A stretch of 64,000 nt of DNA from Haloplanus sp. HW8-1 (GTDB taxonomy: Archaea; Halobacteriota; Halobacteria; Halobacteriales; Haloferacaceae): contig NZ_CP098518.1 in assembly GCF_023703795.1 (NCBI RefSeq), positions 2,480,001 through 2,544,000 on the forward strand, read 5' to 3'. The notes beneath the pieces are model-generated. The model saw only the letters and a list, made by a program, of their open reading frames with translations, was not told the DNA's origin and searched no databases. Positions within the stretch are counted from its first letter, which is position 1. Each line of letters begins with the position of its first letter. This document shows positions 1 to 8,319 of the stretch, in pieces. The translations under genes and the position numbers were made by a program.

Positions 1-2670
1 CTGGAGCGGGTAAACGACTCGTTCGACGTAACGATTAAATTCGATTTTGAGGTGGCGCTCAAAAATATTCACGACACACCCGTGGATTGTGTCCTCTGCG
101 ACTACGATCTGGAGGAATCGAACGGGTTGAGAGTATTAGAACGAGTCAGAGAGTTCGATTCAGAGTTGCCGTTCATACTGCTCACAGACGATGGGGACGA
201 GGACATCGCTAGCGACGCGATCTCGGCCGGCGTCACAGACTATTTCCAAAAAAATCGGGAGGAGAATCAATTGGAAGTGCTGGCAAACTGCATTGAGAGG
301 GTCGTTGAGCGATATCACTCTCAAAGAGCCGTCAAACGAGAGCGCGTACATCGCGATGCTCTGTTTGAGAACACGCCTGATCCAATCGTCAGGGTGACGT
401 TCGACGCCCAAACACCCGAAATTGTCGACGTCAACGCCGCCTTCGAGGCGGTATTCGGGTTTGAAGAGGAGGCGGTTATCGGCTCCAGCATTCGAGACGT
501 CATCGTTCCTGATTCGGAGCAAGTAGAGCATCGCTCGATCCGCGATGACGTAGTCGAAGGGGCACCGGTCGAGACAGAGGTTCGTCGGCAGACGAACGCT
601 GGCATTCGACAATTCAAGCTCCGAGTCATCCCGATAGACGGGGCCAACGGGGTTCGTGGTGCGTACGCGTGGTACACAGATATCACCGAACAGAAGCAGT
701 ACGAGGAACGTCTCGAGAGCTTGAATGAGGCGGGCCAGAATCTGATGACCGCCACTACCGAGACAGAGGTCGCGAATATCACAGTCAAAATCGCTCAAGA
801 GGTTCTCGAACAGCCACTGACGGCGATGTGGTCGTTCGACGCAGATGCGGAGGTCCTCCGCCCGCTAGCTGCTACTGACGCCGCGACCGAACTGAATGGT
901 TCCCGCGACGTTGGCAACGCGATCGGGAAGATTCCGGCTGGCACCACTGAGATCAACATATTCCACGAAGGCAAGCTGACAGAGATCGAGGATTACAGTT
1001 CGGTCGAGAACCCGGCCCACCCCGATACACCACTTGGAACGATCCTGATCGCGCCACTCGGTCGTCACGGGCAACTCCACATCGGATCCCGGACTGTCCA
1101 GCCGTTCGACGACACAACGCGCGACCTCGTGGAGATCCTGTGTCAGAATGCGGAAGCAGCACTTGAGCGTGTGCATCGTGAACAGACGCTGAGTAATCTC
1201 AGCGAATTGACCAGCGAACTAGTACAAGCGTCGTCGACCGAGGATGTCGTAACGGTCGCAGCCGAGGCCGGAAGTGAGATTCTGGAGTTGCCGTACACGC
1301 ACGTCTACCTGACTAACGACGACGGCGAGGTGCTGGAACCCGTAGCGGTAACAGACGCGACGCGCAATCGGTTTGGCGAGCTACCACGATTCCAACGGGG
1401 AGAGGGGCTGTTCTGGGAGACAATTTCGGCCGGGGAGGTTCGTCTCTACGACGACGTCCAGACCAAGCCCGGATTGGCGAGCGACGTTCCGTTCCGTGGG
1501 GCGGTCATCGCACCCCTCGATAAGAGGGGCGTGTTCGCGAGCGGGTCTCTGCAGCCCGCGGAGTTCAATGCGTTCGACAAAAAACTCGTCTCGATACTGG
1601 CAGCGACTACCGTAGAGGCTCTCAATCGGGCCGAACGCGAACAGCGGTTACGCGATCGTGAGCAGGAACTGAAGCGTGCCAGAGATCAATTCCAATCGGT
1701 GTTCGAACATAGCAACGACGCCATCATGATTTTCGACCCAGATGCCGACGAAGTACTTGAGGCGAACCCGCAAGCGAGCGAGTTGCTGGGCCACTCCTAT
1801 GAGGAACTCCTCTCGATGGGACCGTCTGATATCCATCCCGAGGAGATGGACCAGTTTCGGGCGTTCCTCGATACAATCCGCACGGAGGGTAGTGGTCGGA
1901 CGGACAAAATCTCTTGTCTCACGGAGTCTGGTGAGTACGTCTCGGCGGAGATCTCCGCCTCAACGCTGGAATTCGGTGGTCGTGATAGTGTTCTAGCCCT
2001 CATCCGTGATGTCAGTGAACTCCGAAAGTACGAGCGCGAACTCGAGCGAAAAAACGATCGACTCGAAGATTTCGCAAACATCATCTCTCACGACCTCAGG
2101 AACCCGTTGAACGTGGCAATGGGCCGAGTCGAAATCGCTCACAGGGAGCGTGAGATCGAATGTCTGGAAACTGCCAAATCGTCTTTAGAACGAATGGAAG
2201 AGATGATTGGCGACCTTCTGGCGTTGACCCGTGCAGGGGAATCCGTCGAAGAGACTAACCGCGTGTCACTCGATTCTATCGTCGAAGGATGTTGGCGAAA
2301 CGTCGATACCCGGGAAGCGACTCTTGAGGCGTCTGTCGAGATGACGATCTATGCGGACAAGAGCCGTCTACGTCACGTACTCGAGAATCTCTTTCGAAAC
2401 GCTATCGAACACGGCGGGTCCGACGTGACGATACGCGTTGGACTGCTCTCTAATGACACGGGATTCTACGTCGAGGACAACGGGCCGGGAATTTCTCCCG
2501 AAGACCGCGACAACGTGTTCGAACAGGGCTACTCAACCACCGAGGATGGGACGGGGTTCGGTCTGAGTATTGTCAAGGAAATCGTCGAGGCACATGGATG
2601 GGACATCACCGTTACCGACGGCACAAATGGTGGTGCCCGCTTCGGGATCAGCGGTGTCGATGTCGAGTGA
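1..2670 (+). CDS. multi-sensor histidine kinase, 5' end outside window
   Basis: Signal-transducing histidine kinase, probably cytosolic as no membrane segment is seen. The frame is open to the left edge, so the start lies upstream and a start at 52 would cut the receiver domain. In order: partial response-regulator receiver (acidic CDYDLEE segment, then ISAGVTDYFQK), PAS (about codons 115-235), GAF (240-390), GAF (400-550), PAS (565-680), HisKA with H box ISHDLRNPL (His codon at 2089), and HATPase with N box FRNAIEHG and G boxes DNGPGIS and GTGFGLSIV. The arrangement is typical of haloarchaeal bat/PAS-GAF kinases that receive a phosphoryl group and sense ligands or redox. The signal cannot be read from sequence. 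It ends 28 bases before the IS6 element. Confidence 0.93.
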   Translation: MERVNDSFDVTIKFDFEVALKNIHDTPVDCVLCDYDLEESNGLRVLERVREFDSELPFILLTDDGDEDIASDAISAGVTDYFQKNREENQLEVLANCIERVVERYHSQRAVKRERVHRDALFENTPDPIVRVTFDAQTPEIVDVNAAFEAVFGFEEEAVIGSSIRDVIVPDSEQVEHRSIRDDVVEGAPVETEVRRQTNAGIRQFKLRVIPIDGANGVRGAYAWYTDITEQKQYEERLESLNEAGQNLMTATTETEVANITVKIAQEVLEQPLTAMWSFDADAEVLRPLAATDAATELNGSRDVGNAIGKIPAGTTEINIFHEGKLTEIEDYSSVENPAHPDTPLGTILIAPLGRHGQLHIGSRTVQPFDDTTRDLVEILCQNAEAALERVHREQTLSNLSELTSELVQASSTEDVVTVAAEAGSEILELPYTHVYLTNDDGEVLEPVAVTDATRNRFGELPRFQRGEGLFWETISAGEVRLYDDVQTKPGLASDVPFRGAVIAPLDKRGVFASGSLQPAEFNAFDKKLVSILAATTVEALNRAEREQRLRDREQELKRARDQFQSVFEHSNDAIMIFDPDADEVLEANPQASELLGHSYEELLSMGPSDIHPEEMDQFRAFLDTIRTEGSGRTDKISCLTESGEYVSAEISASTLEFGGRDSVLALIRDVSELRKYERELERKNDRLEDFANIISHDLRNPLNVAMGRVEIAHREREIECLETAKSSLERMEEMIGDLLALTRAGESVEETNRVSLDSIVEGCWRNVDTREATLEASVEMTIYADKSRLRHVLENLFRNAIEHGGSDVTIRVGLLSNDTGFYVEDNGPGISPEDRDNVFEQGYSTTEDGTGFGLSIVKEIVEAHGWDITVTDGTNGGARFGISGVDVE

Positions 2671-2689
2671 GATCCGATCCTCTATCATA

Positions 2690-2698
2690 GTGGACTCG
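2690..2698. repeat. left direct repeat flanking IS6 element
   Basis: GTGGACTCG, repeated exactly at 3397-3405. Read as a target-site duplication; IS6-family elements usually make about 8-base duplications, so 8-9 bases fits. Confidence 0.7.
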
Positions 2699-3396
2699 GT
2701 CGCGTTAACTTTGGCATCGATTCCACCAGACAGCGAGGGCTTGGAGCCACGATTCTGCTGTCGTCGGCTCCACGTGGCTGAACGTATTTGAAAACGAAGA
2801 GGTTCGTCGTTTTATCTCACGAAAGAGACGTTCGACGGCATTCCGATTGCCATGGCGTTCGTATCTGCAATCGAGGCCGTGTCGATCGAGGGCAGTTTGG
2901 AGCCATTGAGCATCGTCGACGAGAAACACGGCGGTTTCGACATCGTGTTTCTCGCGTAACTCGCTCAGGAAGATTTCTGTAAGGCCGGTCGTATACGTGC
3001 TAAAGAGCCGAATATGAAGGAATGTGTTTGTTTCAGGATCGATGGCGGCGTACAGCCAGTATTGCTGATCGTTGATTCGAATCACGGTTTCGTCAAGCGC
3101 AACGTGATTCGGGCTCGCACCGCCTTCGGGCTGTAGATTGGCCTTCTGCACCCAGTTGTGGACGGCCGTTCGAGAGCGTTCGACACCCAACCTTTCAAGA
3201 ATCGAGATAGTATTCGAAAGTGATAGTCCAGCCACGTGCATCTGAATACCGAGCCGCATCGCGAACTCGGGTGTCCGCTGACGCTCCACAAAATCTAATT
3301 CGATCCAGTCGCTACCGTCGCTGAGGCGTGTGATTTCGGGCATAGAGCACTACGAAATCACCACGCCTCACTCTTCACGCTTAACTTGACACGACT
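2699..3396 (-). mobile_element. IS6-family insertion sequence, about 698 bp
   Basis: Bounded by imperfect terminal inverted repeats, 2699-2715 (GTCGCGTTAACTTTGGC) and the complement of 3379-3395 (GTCGTGTCAAGTTAAGC), with 12 of 17 positions identical. Just outside lies a 9-base direct repeat. One transposase gene fills the inside on the minus strand. Length and layout fit single-ORF haloarchaeal IS6 elements. The exact ends may be off by one or two bases. Confidence 0.8.
2705..3343 (-). CDS. IS6-family DDE transposase
   Basis: Transposase of 212 residues that would catalyse replicative transposition of the surrounding element. An N-terminal helix-turn-helix region (about 25-70, GLSLSNTISILERLGVERSR) precedes an RNase-H-fold catalytic core: first Asp in HVALDETVIRI (about 83), second Asp in AVFLVDDAQW (about 142) and Glu in NAVERLFREIKRRT (about 174), the DDE order and spacing of the family. 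The length is normal for haloarchaeal IS6 transposases and the frame is intact, so the copy may be active. Start chosen at the first ATG, giving the usual N-terminus close to the right inverted repeat. Confidence 0.92.
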   Translation of the reverse strand: MPEITRLSDGSDWIELDFVERQRTPEFAMRLGIQMHVAGLSLSNTISILERLGVERSRTAVHNWVQKANLQPEGGASPNHVALDETVIRINDQQYWLYAAIDPETNTFLHIRLFSTYTTGLTEIFLSELREKHDVETAVFLVDDAQWLQTALDRHGLDCRYERHGNRNAVERLFREIKRRTSSFSNTFSHVEPTTAESWLQALAVWWNRCQS

Positions 3397-3405
3397 GTGG
3401 ACTCG
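3397..3405. repeat. right direct repeat flanking IS6 element
   Basis: Second copy of GTGGACTCG, one base outside the right inverted repeat. Confidence 0.7.
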
Positions 3406-3590
3406 ATAAGAAAACTCACGTATGTACAAATAATTGAGGCAGTCGAAACTCACTGCTCTGCTTCGGCGAGATTCCAAGACGTAAATCTCGGTAGCTATTG
3501 CGGCTTCAGTTATGATCTGATAGATTCCCGCTACAGCCCGTATACCGGTCGCATCTAGCAGTTCAGCGCTGCAAGCGCACTATAAGAAAT

Positions 3591-4439
3591 TCAGAAGGTG
3601 ATGATTTCGTAATCGTCGTCGACCAGCGAACGGATACTCGGGTGTCCGTCGTGATCGTCGAAGGTGACTAACCCGGCCTCGGCGACGGCGTCCTCAACAC
3701 CGAATGCGCCGGAACAGTAGTCACAGACCGACGTGTCGTCACGGACTGCTTGGGAGAGTTCGTGGTAGTCGCTGTCCTCGTCTTCGAGTTCGGGAATCCA
3801 CTGCGTCCCGGCGCCGTCGAAGATGAGTTCGACCTCGTCGCCGTCTGTCTCGGCAAATTCCTTGGCCGCTTCGAGCCCGTTGGCGAGCCGACCGACGTTT
3901 TCGTGTCCCTCGGTTCCTGCGAGGATGATGACTGCTGCTTTTGTCATTGCATGGTAATCGACACCCCCGATGCCGTCGATGTCCGGAATCGCGGGGCGGG
4001 TTCCGGCTGCGATGAGGACCGTCTCGGCCCGAATCTGCGCCCCTTCGTCGTCGCCGCTCGCGATCTCGACCGTCCGTTCGTCGACGAACCGCCCTTCCCC
4101 CTCGTAGAGATCGTGTCGGGGGGAGGAACGGAGCCCTTTCCGGATAGAGGCGGCGTCGCCACTCACGTCCTCGTTGACCTCGCGAACCATCTCCGCGAAG
4201 TCCACATCAGTTATTTCTGCGTCAATGTGGAACGCGTCGGCACTCTCGATCGTCTCGAATACGTCAGCGTGGTAGAGCAGCATCTTGGACGGGATACACC
4301 CGCGGTTGAGACACGTCCCGCCGAGCGGTCCTTTCTCTACGACTGCGACTGACTGACCTCGGTTGGCTGCTGCGTTCGCAACGTCCAGTCCAGAGCCCGA
4401 ACCGATGACCAGAAAATCGACTTCGTTAATGAGGTCCAC
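3591..4439 (-). CDS. chimera: FAD-disulfide oxidoreductase N-half fused to DsrE
   Basis: A 282-residue frame made of two unrelated parts. Residues 1 to about 163 match the FAD domain of dihydrolipoamide dehydrogenase/mercuric reductase: dinucleotide-binding GSGSG, redox pair CLNRGC followed by IPSK, and VLIAAGTRP. The NAD(P) domain, the rest of the FAD site and the dimer interface are absent (full proteins are about 460 residues). From residue 165, starting at an ATG (minus strand, 3947-3945), comes a complete DsrE-like domain of 118 residues with CDYC. The two join in frame with no stop. Either part could be expressed: the DsrE part from its own ATG, or the fusion from the GTG at 4439. I infer a deletion or recombination joined two genes; the oxidoreductase part cannot work as a normal enzyme. 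Confidence 0.8.
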   Translation of the reverse strand: MDLINEVDFLVIGSGSGLDVANAAANRGQSVAVVEKGPLGGTCLNRGCIPSKMLLYHADVFETIESADAFHIDAEITDVDFAEMVREVNEDVSGDAASIRKGLRSSPRHDLYEGEGRFVDERTVEIASGDDEGAQIRAETVLIAAGTRPAIPDIDGIGGVDYHAMTKAAVIILAGTEGHENVGRLANGLEAAKEFAETDGDEVELIFDGAGTQWIPELEDEDSDYHELSQAVRDDTSVCDYCSGAFGVEDAVAEAGLVTFDDHDGHPSIRSLVDDDYEIITF

Positions 4440-4855
4440 TTTATCCCAGACGATATAATAATCGGTCGCGGGCGTGTCTTGTCGTTCCCCACCCGTACCT
4501 GACCTCGCTGATTGTGTTTTTCCGTCACACCACTATCGGTAGTTCCCAGTTCGTTCTCTGGGTACTGGGATACAGCGATTCTTCGATCGTGCAAGCAGAT
4601 TACAACAGCTCAGAATGGTCATATTCGTCTCCCTCATCGATACAATTGCGCGACAATCGTACCATCTGTCGCGCCGTAGGCTTCCGGTCTCCTTCCAGAC
4701 ACCTGCGACCCCCCTCTCCCCCTCTCGGTCAACGATTCATAGAGTGGTTACACAGAGAAAATATCTCGAGGACTAACGGAGGGCATCGTGATACGACTCC
4801 CACTGGTTGGTTTTGTTAAGTGTGTTCTCGTTGCATCAGCCACGAGCATTAATAT
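4440..4855. other. intergenic, divergent promoter region
   Basis: No convincing gene in 416 bases. It separates the divergent genes at 4439 (minus) and 4856 (plus). AT-rich boxes are seen at 4452-4463 and at 4811-4820 (TTTTGTTAAG), the latter a possible promoter for the membrane protein at 4856. Confidence 0.5.
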
Positions 4856-5380
4856 ATGAATCATACCGAGCATCTACCGCCAGTGAACGTTTTAGAACCC
4901 CTCAATCTGACGGTCAACGCGGATCCCGATTCGACGACTCGAATCTTGGCGTACCTCGGAGCGCTTCTGACCAGCATCGTAGCCGGGATCCATCTCATCC
5001 ATCCCAGTCACGCTGTTCCTAGACTGTTGATTATTGTTAGTGCGGATCCGACTCTGCTCGTGTTCGATCCGCGTCCACTCGCGTTCGTCGTTTCTGGGTT
5101 CGGACTTCTCGTTGGTCTAGCAGCGAGTAGGTCGGCACAGAACAGCGATCCGTACTACGTGGCAGGCATCCTACTAGCTATCGTCTACGTCGTTGGGTAC
5201 TTTGCGTGGCACTTCACCGGCCACGGCGGCTTTTTACCCGGTCGTGAACCGCTTTTACACGGGCTGTCCCCGCTTGAGAACGTCATCGCTCATCTCACAG
5301 GGGAGCCGTGGGCGGCAATTGCGAAAGGGACGGAGTTAGCGATGATCGCTGTTCTCGGTGTACTGTACTTCAGGGACTGA
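4856..5380 (+). CDS. multi-pass membrane protein, unknown function
   Basis: Protein of 174 residues with about four hydrophobic segments (about 28-48, 72-92, 103-122 and the last 20 residues). The third segment ends YVVGYFAWHFTGHGG, with two histidines near the membrane face. The same core (IVYIVGYFGWHVSGH) is found in the protein at 12306-12773, so the two are paralogues. The histidines could bind a metal or heme, but nothing proves it. It faces the peroxiredoxin gene tail to tail with a 25-base gap. No family name recognised. Confidence 0.75.
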   Translation: MNHTEHLPPVNVLEPLNLTVNADPDSTTRILAYLGALLTSIVAGIHLIHPSHAVPRLLIIVSADPTLLVFDPRPLAFVVSGFGLLVGLAASRSAQNSDPYYVAGILLAIVYVVGYFAWHFTGHGGFLPGREPLLHGLSPLENVIAHLTGEPWAAIAKGTELAMIAVLGVLYFRD

Positions 5381-5405
5381 ACGAGAATCCGATCCATGTC
5401 GAGAG

Positions 5406-5900
5406 CTAGGTTTGTGAGGATTCGTCGATCTCGTCGAGAATCTCGTCAATTTCGGGTCTATCGAACGTCGAGGACCCCCGGTGGACGTACACGACTTTCG
5501 GCTCCGTACCACGTCTATCGATGATGACCACTTCGGGCATCCGGCCGAAGAAATCGGAAAACCGACCGAGGAGGCCGAACCGGACCGGCTGATCGTACGC
5601 ATCTCCTGCTTCCGTGTTGGGGTCCGCCAACAACGGGTAGGGTAGATCGTACGACTCCTGCCACTGTTCGACGCGTTCGACCGGTTCCGGAACGATGGAG
5701 ACAACCTCGGCATCGCGCTCTCGGAACTCGTCGATACGATCTGCGAGTTGCTGAACTTGCTTCCGGCAGTTCGTACAGTAATAATCGCGCTGAAAAAAGA
5801 GGACGACGAACGAGACGTCTTCCGAAAGCGCAGAGAGGGAGAACGGATTCGGTCCGACAGCGACGTTCGGGAGCGAGAACTCCTGGACTCGTTCGGTCAT
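5406..5900 (-). CDS. peroxiredoxin-like (AhpC/TSA) redoxin
   Basis: Thioredoxin-fold redoxin of 164 residues, predicted to reduce peroxides or disulfides in the cytosol. The active-site region reads FFQRDYYCTNCRKQV (about residue 40), giving a CxxC pair rather than the single peroxidatic Cys of classic TSA proteins. The later strand-and-helix pattern (PYPLLADPN, MPEVVIIDRRG) is typical. ATG at 5900 is chosen because an AT-rich box at 5925-5932 lies 26-27 bases upstream and the longer frame has no family-like sequence. It follows the DUF547 gene by 40 bases on the same strand. A broken relative lies at 11199-11603. Confidence 0.85.
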   Translation of the reverse strand: MTERVQEFSLPNVAVGPNPFSLSALSEDVSFVVLFFQRDYYCTNCRKQVQQLADRIDEFRERDAEVVSIVPEPVERVEQWQESYDLPYPLLADPNTEAGDAYDQPVRFGLLGRFSDFFGRMPEVVIIDRRGTEPKVVYVHRGSSTFDRPEIDEILDEIDESSQT

Positions 5901-5924
5901 GTGGTACGATGTATGTCCGTCGTC

Positions 5925-5932
5925 AAAACGGT
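5925..5932 (-). promoter_or_regulatory. TATA-like box for peroxiredoxin
   Basis: Minus-strand CGTTTTGA, centred about 27 bases before the ATG at 5900. Supports a leaderless transcript and that start. Confidence 0.45.
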
Positions 5933-5940
5933 GGGGATGG

Positions 5941-6690
5941 CTACTCCGCGAACTTGCCAGCCGCTTTCGTCCAATCCCACGAGTCGTATCGGATCTTCGG
6001 CGTCGCGTCGTCGGGAATCGCGTCGTACGCACGCAACAGTTCACGGATCCCCGACCCCCCACCGAAGTCCCCACGGAACCACAGGAACACGCGTGGCACG
6101 AGAACGGTATTGGCACCCGAATCGTACGCCACCGTCGCGTCGAGGTAGCTACGGGTCGCCAGATCCAATTGCTCGTCGACGCGGTCCGGTTCGTACGCGC
6201 GGATCGCTGGACAGCTCTCGGCTCCGCAGTTCAGCGCGAAGTGGATTCGCGGATCACAGTCGTCGAGCCGGTAGCGTCGCTCGAAGTTCGTGACGTTGAT
6301 TTTCGGGAGATAACCCAGTCCATACTTCGAGCGACCACCGCGCAAGAGCCCGTTCTCGATGCGGTCTAACGGCAGCGAGGTGCCGGCGACCGTGACTGCC
6401 GATGCGTGAAAGAACCGAACGAATCGAAGCGGGCTCTCGTAGAGATCGGAGCGCTCCTCGAGGAGGAGTTGGGTCCCCGCGTTGTAGCAGTTGAGCCAGA
6501 ACGCCAGCCCCGTTCGTCGGTCCTCACGGACCCGGTGGAGGTCGGCGTCCGTGGCTTCGGCGAGCGCGGTCCGGTACCGTTCGGTCGGATCGCCACGCCG
6601 GCACGCGACGAGCAGGTCCTGTGCGAGTGCCGTCGGTGTGCTGTCGACCCCCGGCGTTGACGACCTGACCGCCGGGCTCGAACCGGTCAT
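5941..6690 (-). CDS. DUF547 domain protein
   Basis: Protein of 249 residues with the DUF547 core: a conserved helix with FWLNCYNAGTQLLL (about 65-78), LDRIENGLLR, and the cysteine-containing FALNCGAESCPAIRAYE (about 155-172), then the RVFLWFRGDFGG region. DUF547 proteins are widespread and mostly uncharacterised; the conserved Cys/Asn suggest a cysteine-peptidase-like fold, which is inference. Start at 6690 is favoured by a TATA-like box at 6711-6720; a start at 6732 would add 14 residues. It is divergent from the radical-SAM gene (132-base shared promoter) and sits upstream of the peroxiredoxin. Confidence 0.85.
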   Translation of the reverse strand: MTGSSPAVRSSTPGVDSTPTALAQDLLVACRRGDPTERYRTALAEATDADLHRVREDRRTGLAFWLNCYNAGTQLLLEERSDLYESPLRFVRFFHASAVTVAGTSLPLDRIENGLLRGGRSKYGLGYLPKINVTNFERRYRLDDCDPRIHFALNCGAESCPAIRAYEPDRVDEQLDLATRSYLDATVAYDSGANTVLVPRVFLWFRGDFGGGSGIRELLRAYDAIPDDATPKIRYDSWDWTKAAGKFAE

Positions 6691-6710
6691 ACGACTCCTC
6701 CGGTGCGACG

Positions 6711-6720
6711 GCGAAAAAGG
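6711..6720 (-). promoter_or_regulatory. TATA-like box for DUF547 gene
   Basis: Minus-strand CCTTTTTCGC, centred about 26 bases before the ATG at 6690; decides that start. Confidence 0.5.
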
Positions 6721-6792
6721 GTTGCGCGCCATGGCAACGGCCGTGTCCAACGGCGACGGCGCTTTCGCTGCATCGCCGCACACCCCCGGCAG

Positions 6793-6800
6793 GCTTATTT
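6793..6800 (+). promoter_or_regulatory. TATA-like box for radical-SAM gene
   Basis: GCTTATTT, centred 26 bases before the GTG at 6823. Supports a leaderless GTG start rather than the longer upstream frame. Confidence 0.6.
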
Positions 6801-6822
6801 CAGCCCATTCCTGCCTTCGACC

Positions 6823-8319
6823 GTGAACGGAAGCGACACGCTCGCGACGACGACCAGTCTCTGTCCGGACTGCCTCGAAACGGTTCCCGGCCGCTACGAG
6901 GAACGGGAGGGGGGCGTCTTCCTCACGCGGGAGTGTCCGGATCACGGCTCGGCCAGTCGGCAGGTCTGGGGATCGCTGGACCACTGGGAGTGGGCCGCCG
7001 ACTTCGGTCCGACCCCGGAGTACGACGGCGGCGATCTGACCGTCGACCCCGACCACGCCTGTCTGGCGATCGTCGAGGTCACGGAGGGCTGTAACCTCTC
7101 GTGTTCCTACTGTTTCGCCAGTTCCGGTCCCGGCGGTGCACACCGATCGCCAGAAGAAATCGACGCGTTGCTGGACACCGTGGCCGACGCGGGCGGTCGC
7201 CCGATACAGTTCTCCGGCGGCGAACCCACGATCAGGGACGACCTGCCGGACCTCGTCGAGCGTGCTCGGAGCAAGGGAATCGACCACGTCGAGGTGAACA
7301 CGAACGGAATCCGCCTGGCGACAGAAGACGGCTACGCAGGGTCGCTCGCCGACGCCGGCGTCACCGCAGTGTACCTGCAGTTCGACGGCCTGACGAGCGA
7401 GACCTACGAGCGGATCCGCGAGGTCGACCTCGTCGAGGAAAAACACGCGGCGATCGAGGCTTGCCGGAGCGCCGATCTACCGATCGTCCTCGTTCCGACA
7501 GTCGTACCCGGTGTCAACGATCACGAGATGGGTGACATCGTTCGATTCGCCCTGGAGAACAGGGACGTCGTCCGCTCGGTCAACTTCCAGCCGGTGGCAC
7601 ACTTCGGTCGCTACGAAAGGAACGATGGTCGGTTCGCTCTAGACGACGCCACGCGACTGCTGGCCGAGCAGATCGAGACGCTCGATCCCCGAGATATGCT
7701 GCCCGCACCGTGCTGTTCGGCGTACTGTCAGATCGGGACCGCCTTCGTTCCCAGAGACACGGACCCGAGCGACGTGGGCAACTCGGACATCGATCGATCG
7801 GATGACCGTGGCTGTGGCGACGAGTGCGCGGACGTTGACTCGTTCGTTCCACTGACGCAGTACGTCGACGACCGACTCTGGGACACGCTCTCCGGACTGG
7901 TCGACGAGGGCGACTACATGGAACTGCTGGCTGGCACCGCCGCCGGGGAGGAGTGGGCCTGCAAGACTGCCGGCTGCTGTGGAATCGACGTTCCTGGCGG
8001 TGTCGAGGGACTGTTCGACGAGGTCGTCCCGGTGTCGTTCACGGGGTTCATGGACGCCGACGCGGCCGACGTGAACCGGTTGAACAACTGTTGTCTCTCG
8101 GTGCCGACGACAGAGGGCGAGTTGGTCCCGTTCTGTGGCTACAACATGACGACCGAGGACGGCGACTACGCACTCCGGAACCGCAACGACTGGGGCGGTC
8201 GGACCACAGTCGAGGACCCTCAACCCCCAAGTGAGACCACTGTCGGCTATCGGGGCGACGGGACGACCACCGATGGGGGATGTACTCCGGACGAGAGCGG
8301 AGACGGATGCGACCGATGA
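6823..8319 (+). CDS. radical SAM protein, MJ0619/Tes-like architecture
   Basis: Radical S-adenosylmethionine enzyme of 498 residues. The N-terminus has a rubredoxin-like zinc knuckle (CPDC at about 12, ECPDHG at about 38). The [4Fe-4S]-binding CNLSCSYC (CxxxCxxC) lies near 90 and the SAM-binding GGEP near 133. The C-terminal half adds three Cys clusters (APCCSAYC, WACKTAGCC, LNNCCLSVP...PFCGYNM) that could hold auxiliary clusters. This layout recalls the archaeal MJ0619 family that includes tetraether synthase, but haloarchaea normally make archaeol, so the substrate is open. Start GTG 6823 is set by the TATA-like box. The stop overlaps the next start (ATGA), so it is coupled to the methyltransferase. 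Confidence 0.85.
   Translation: MNGSDTLATTTSLCPDCLETVPGRYEEREGGVFLTRECPDHGSASRQVWGSLDHWEWAADFGPTPEYDGGDLTVDPDHACLAIVEVTEGCNLSCSYCFASSGPGGAHRSPEEIDALLDTVADAGGRPIQFSGGEPTIRDDLPDLVERARSKGIDHVEVNTNGIRLATEDGYAGSLADAGVTAVYLQFDGLTSETYERIREVDLVEEKHAAIEACRSADLPIVLVPTVVPGVNDHEMGDIVRFALENRDVVRSVNFQPVAHFGRYERNDGRFALDDATRLLAEQIETLDPRDMLPAPCCSAYCQIGTAFVPRDTDPSDVGNSDIDRSDDRGCGDECADVDSFVPLTQYVDDRLWDTLSGLVDEGDYMELLAGTAAGEEWACKTAGCCGIDVPGGVEGLFDEVVPVSFTGFMDADAADVNRLNNCCLSVPTTEGELVPFCGYNMTTEDGDYALRNRNDWGGRTTVEDPQPPSETTVGYRGDGTTTDGGCTPDESGDGCDR

Noticed and set aside
4514-4819. 101-codon plus frame between the chimera and the membrane-protein gene
   Set aside because: Composition not protein-like, no motif, and it covers the likely divergent promoters.
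5901-6116. N-terminal extension of the peroxiredoxin frame
   Set aside because: Arg/Ser-rich nonsense overlapping the DUF547 gene; the TATA-like box and family alignment give ATG 5900.
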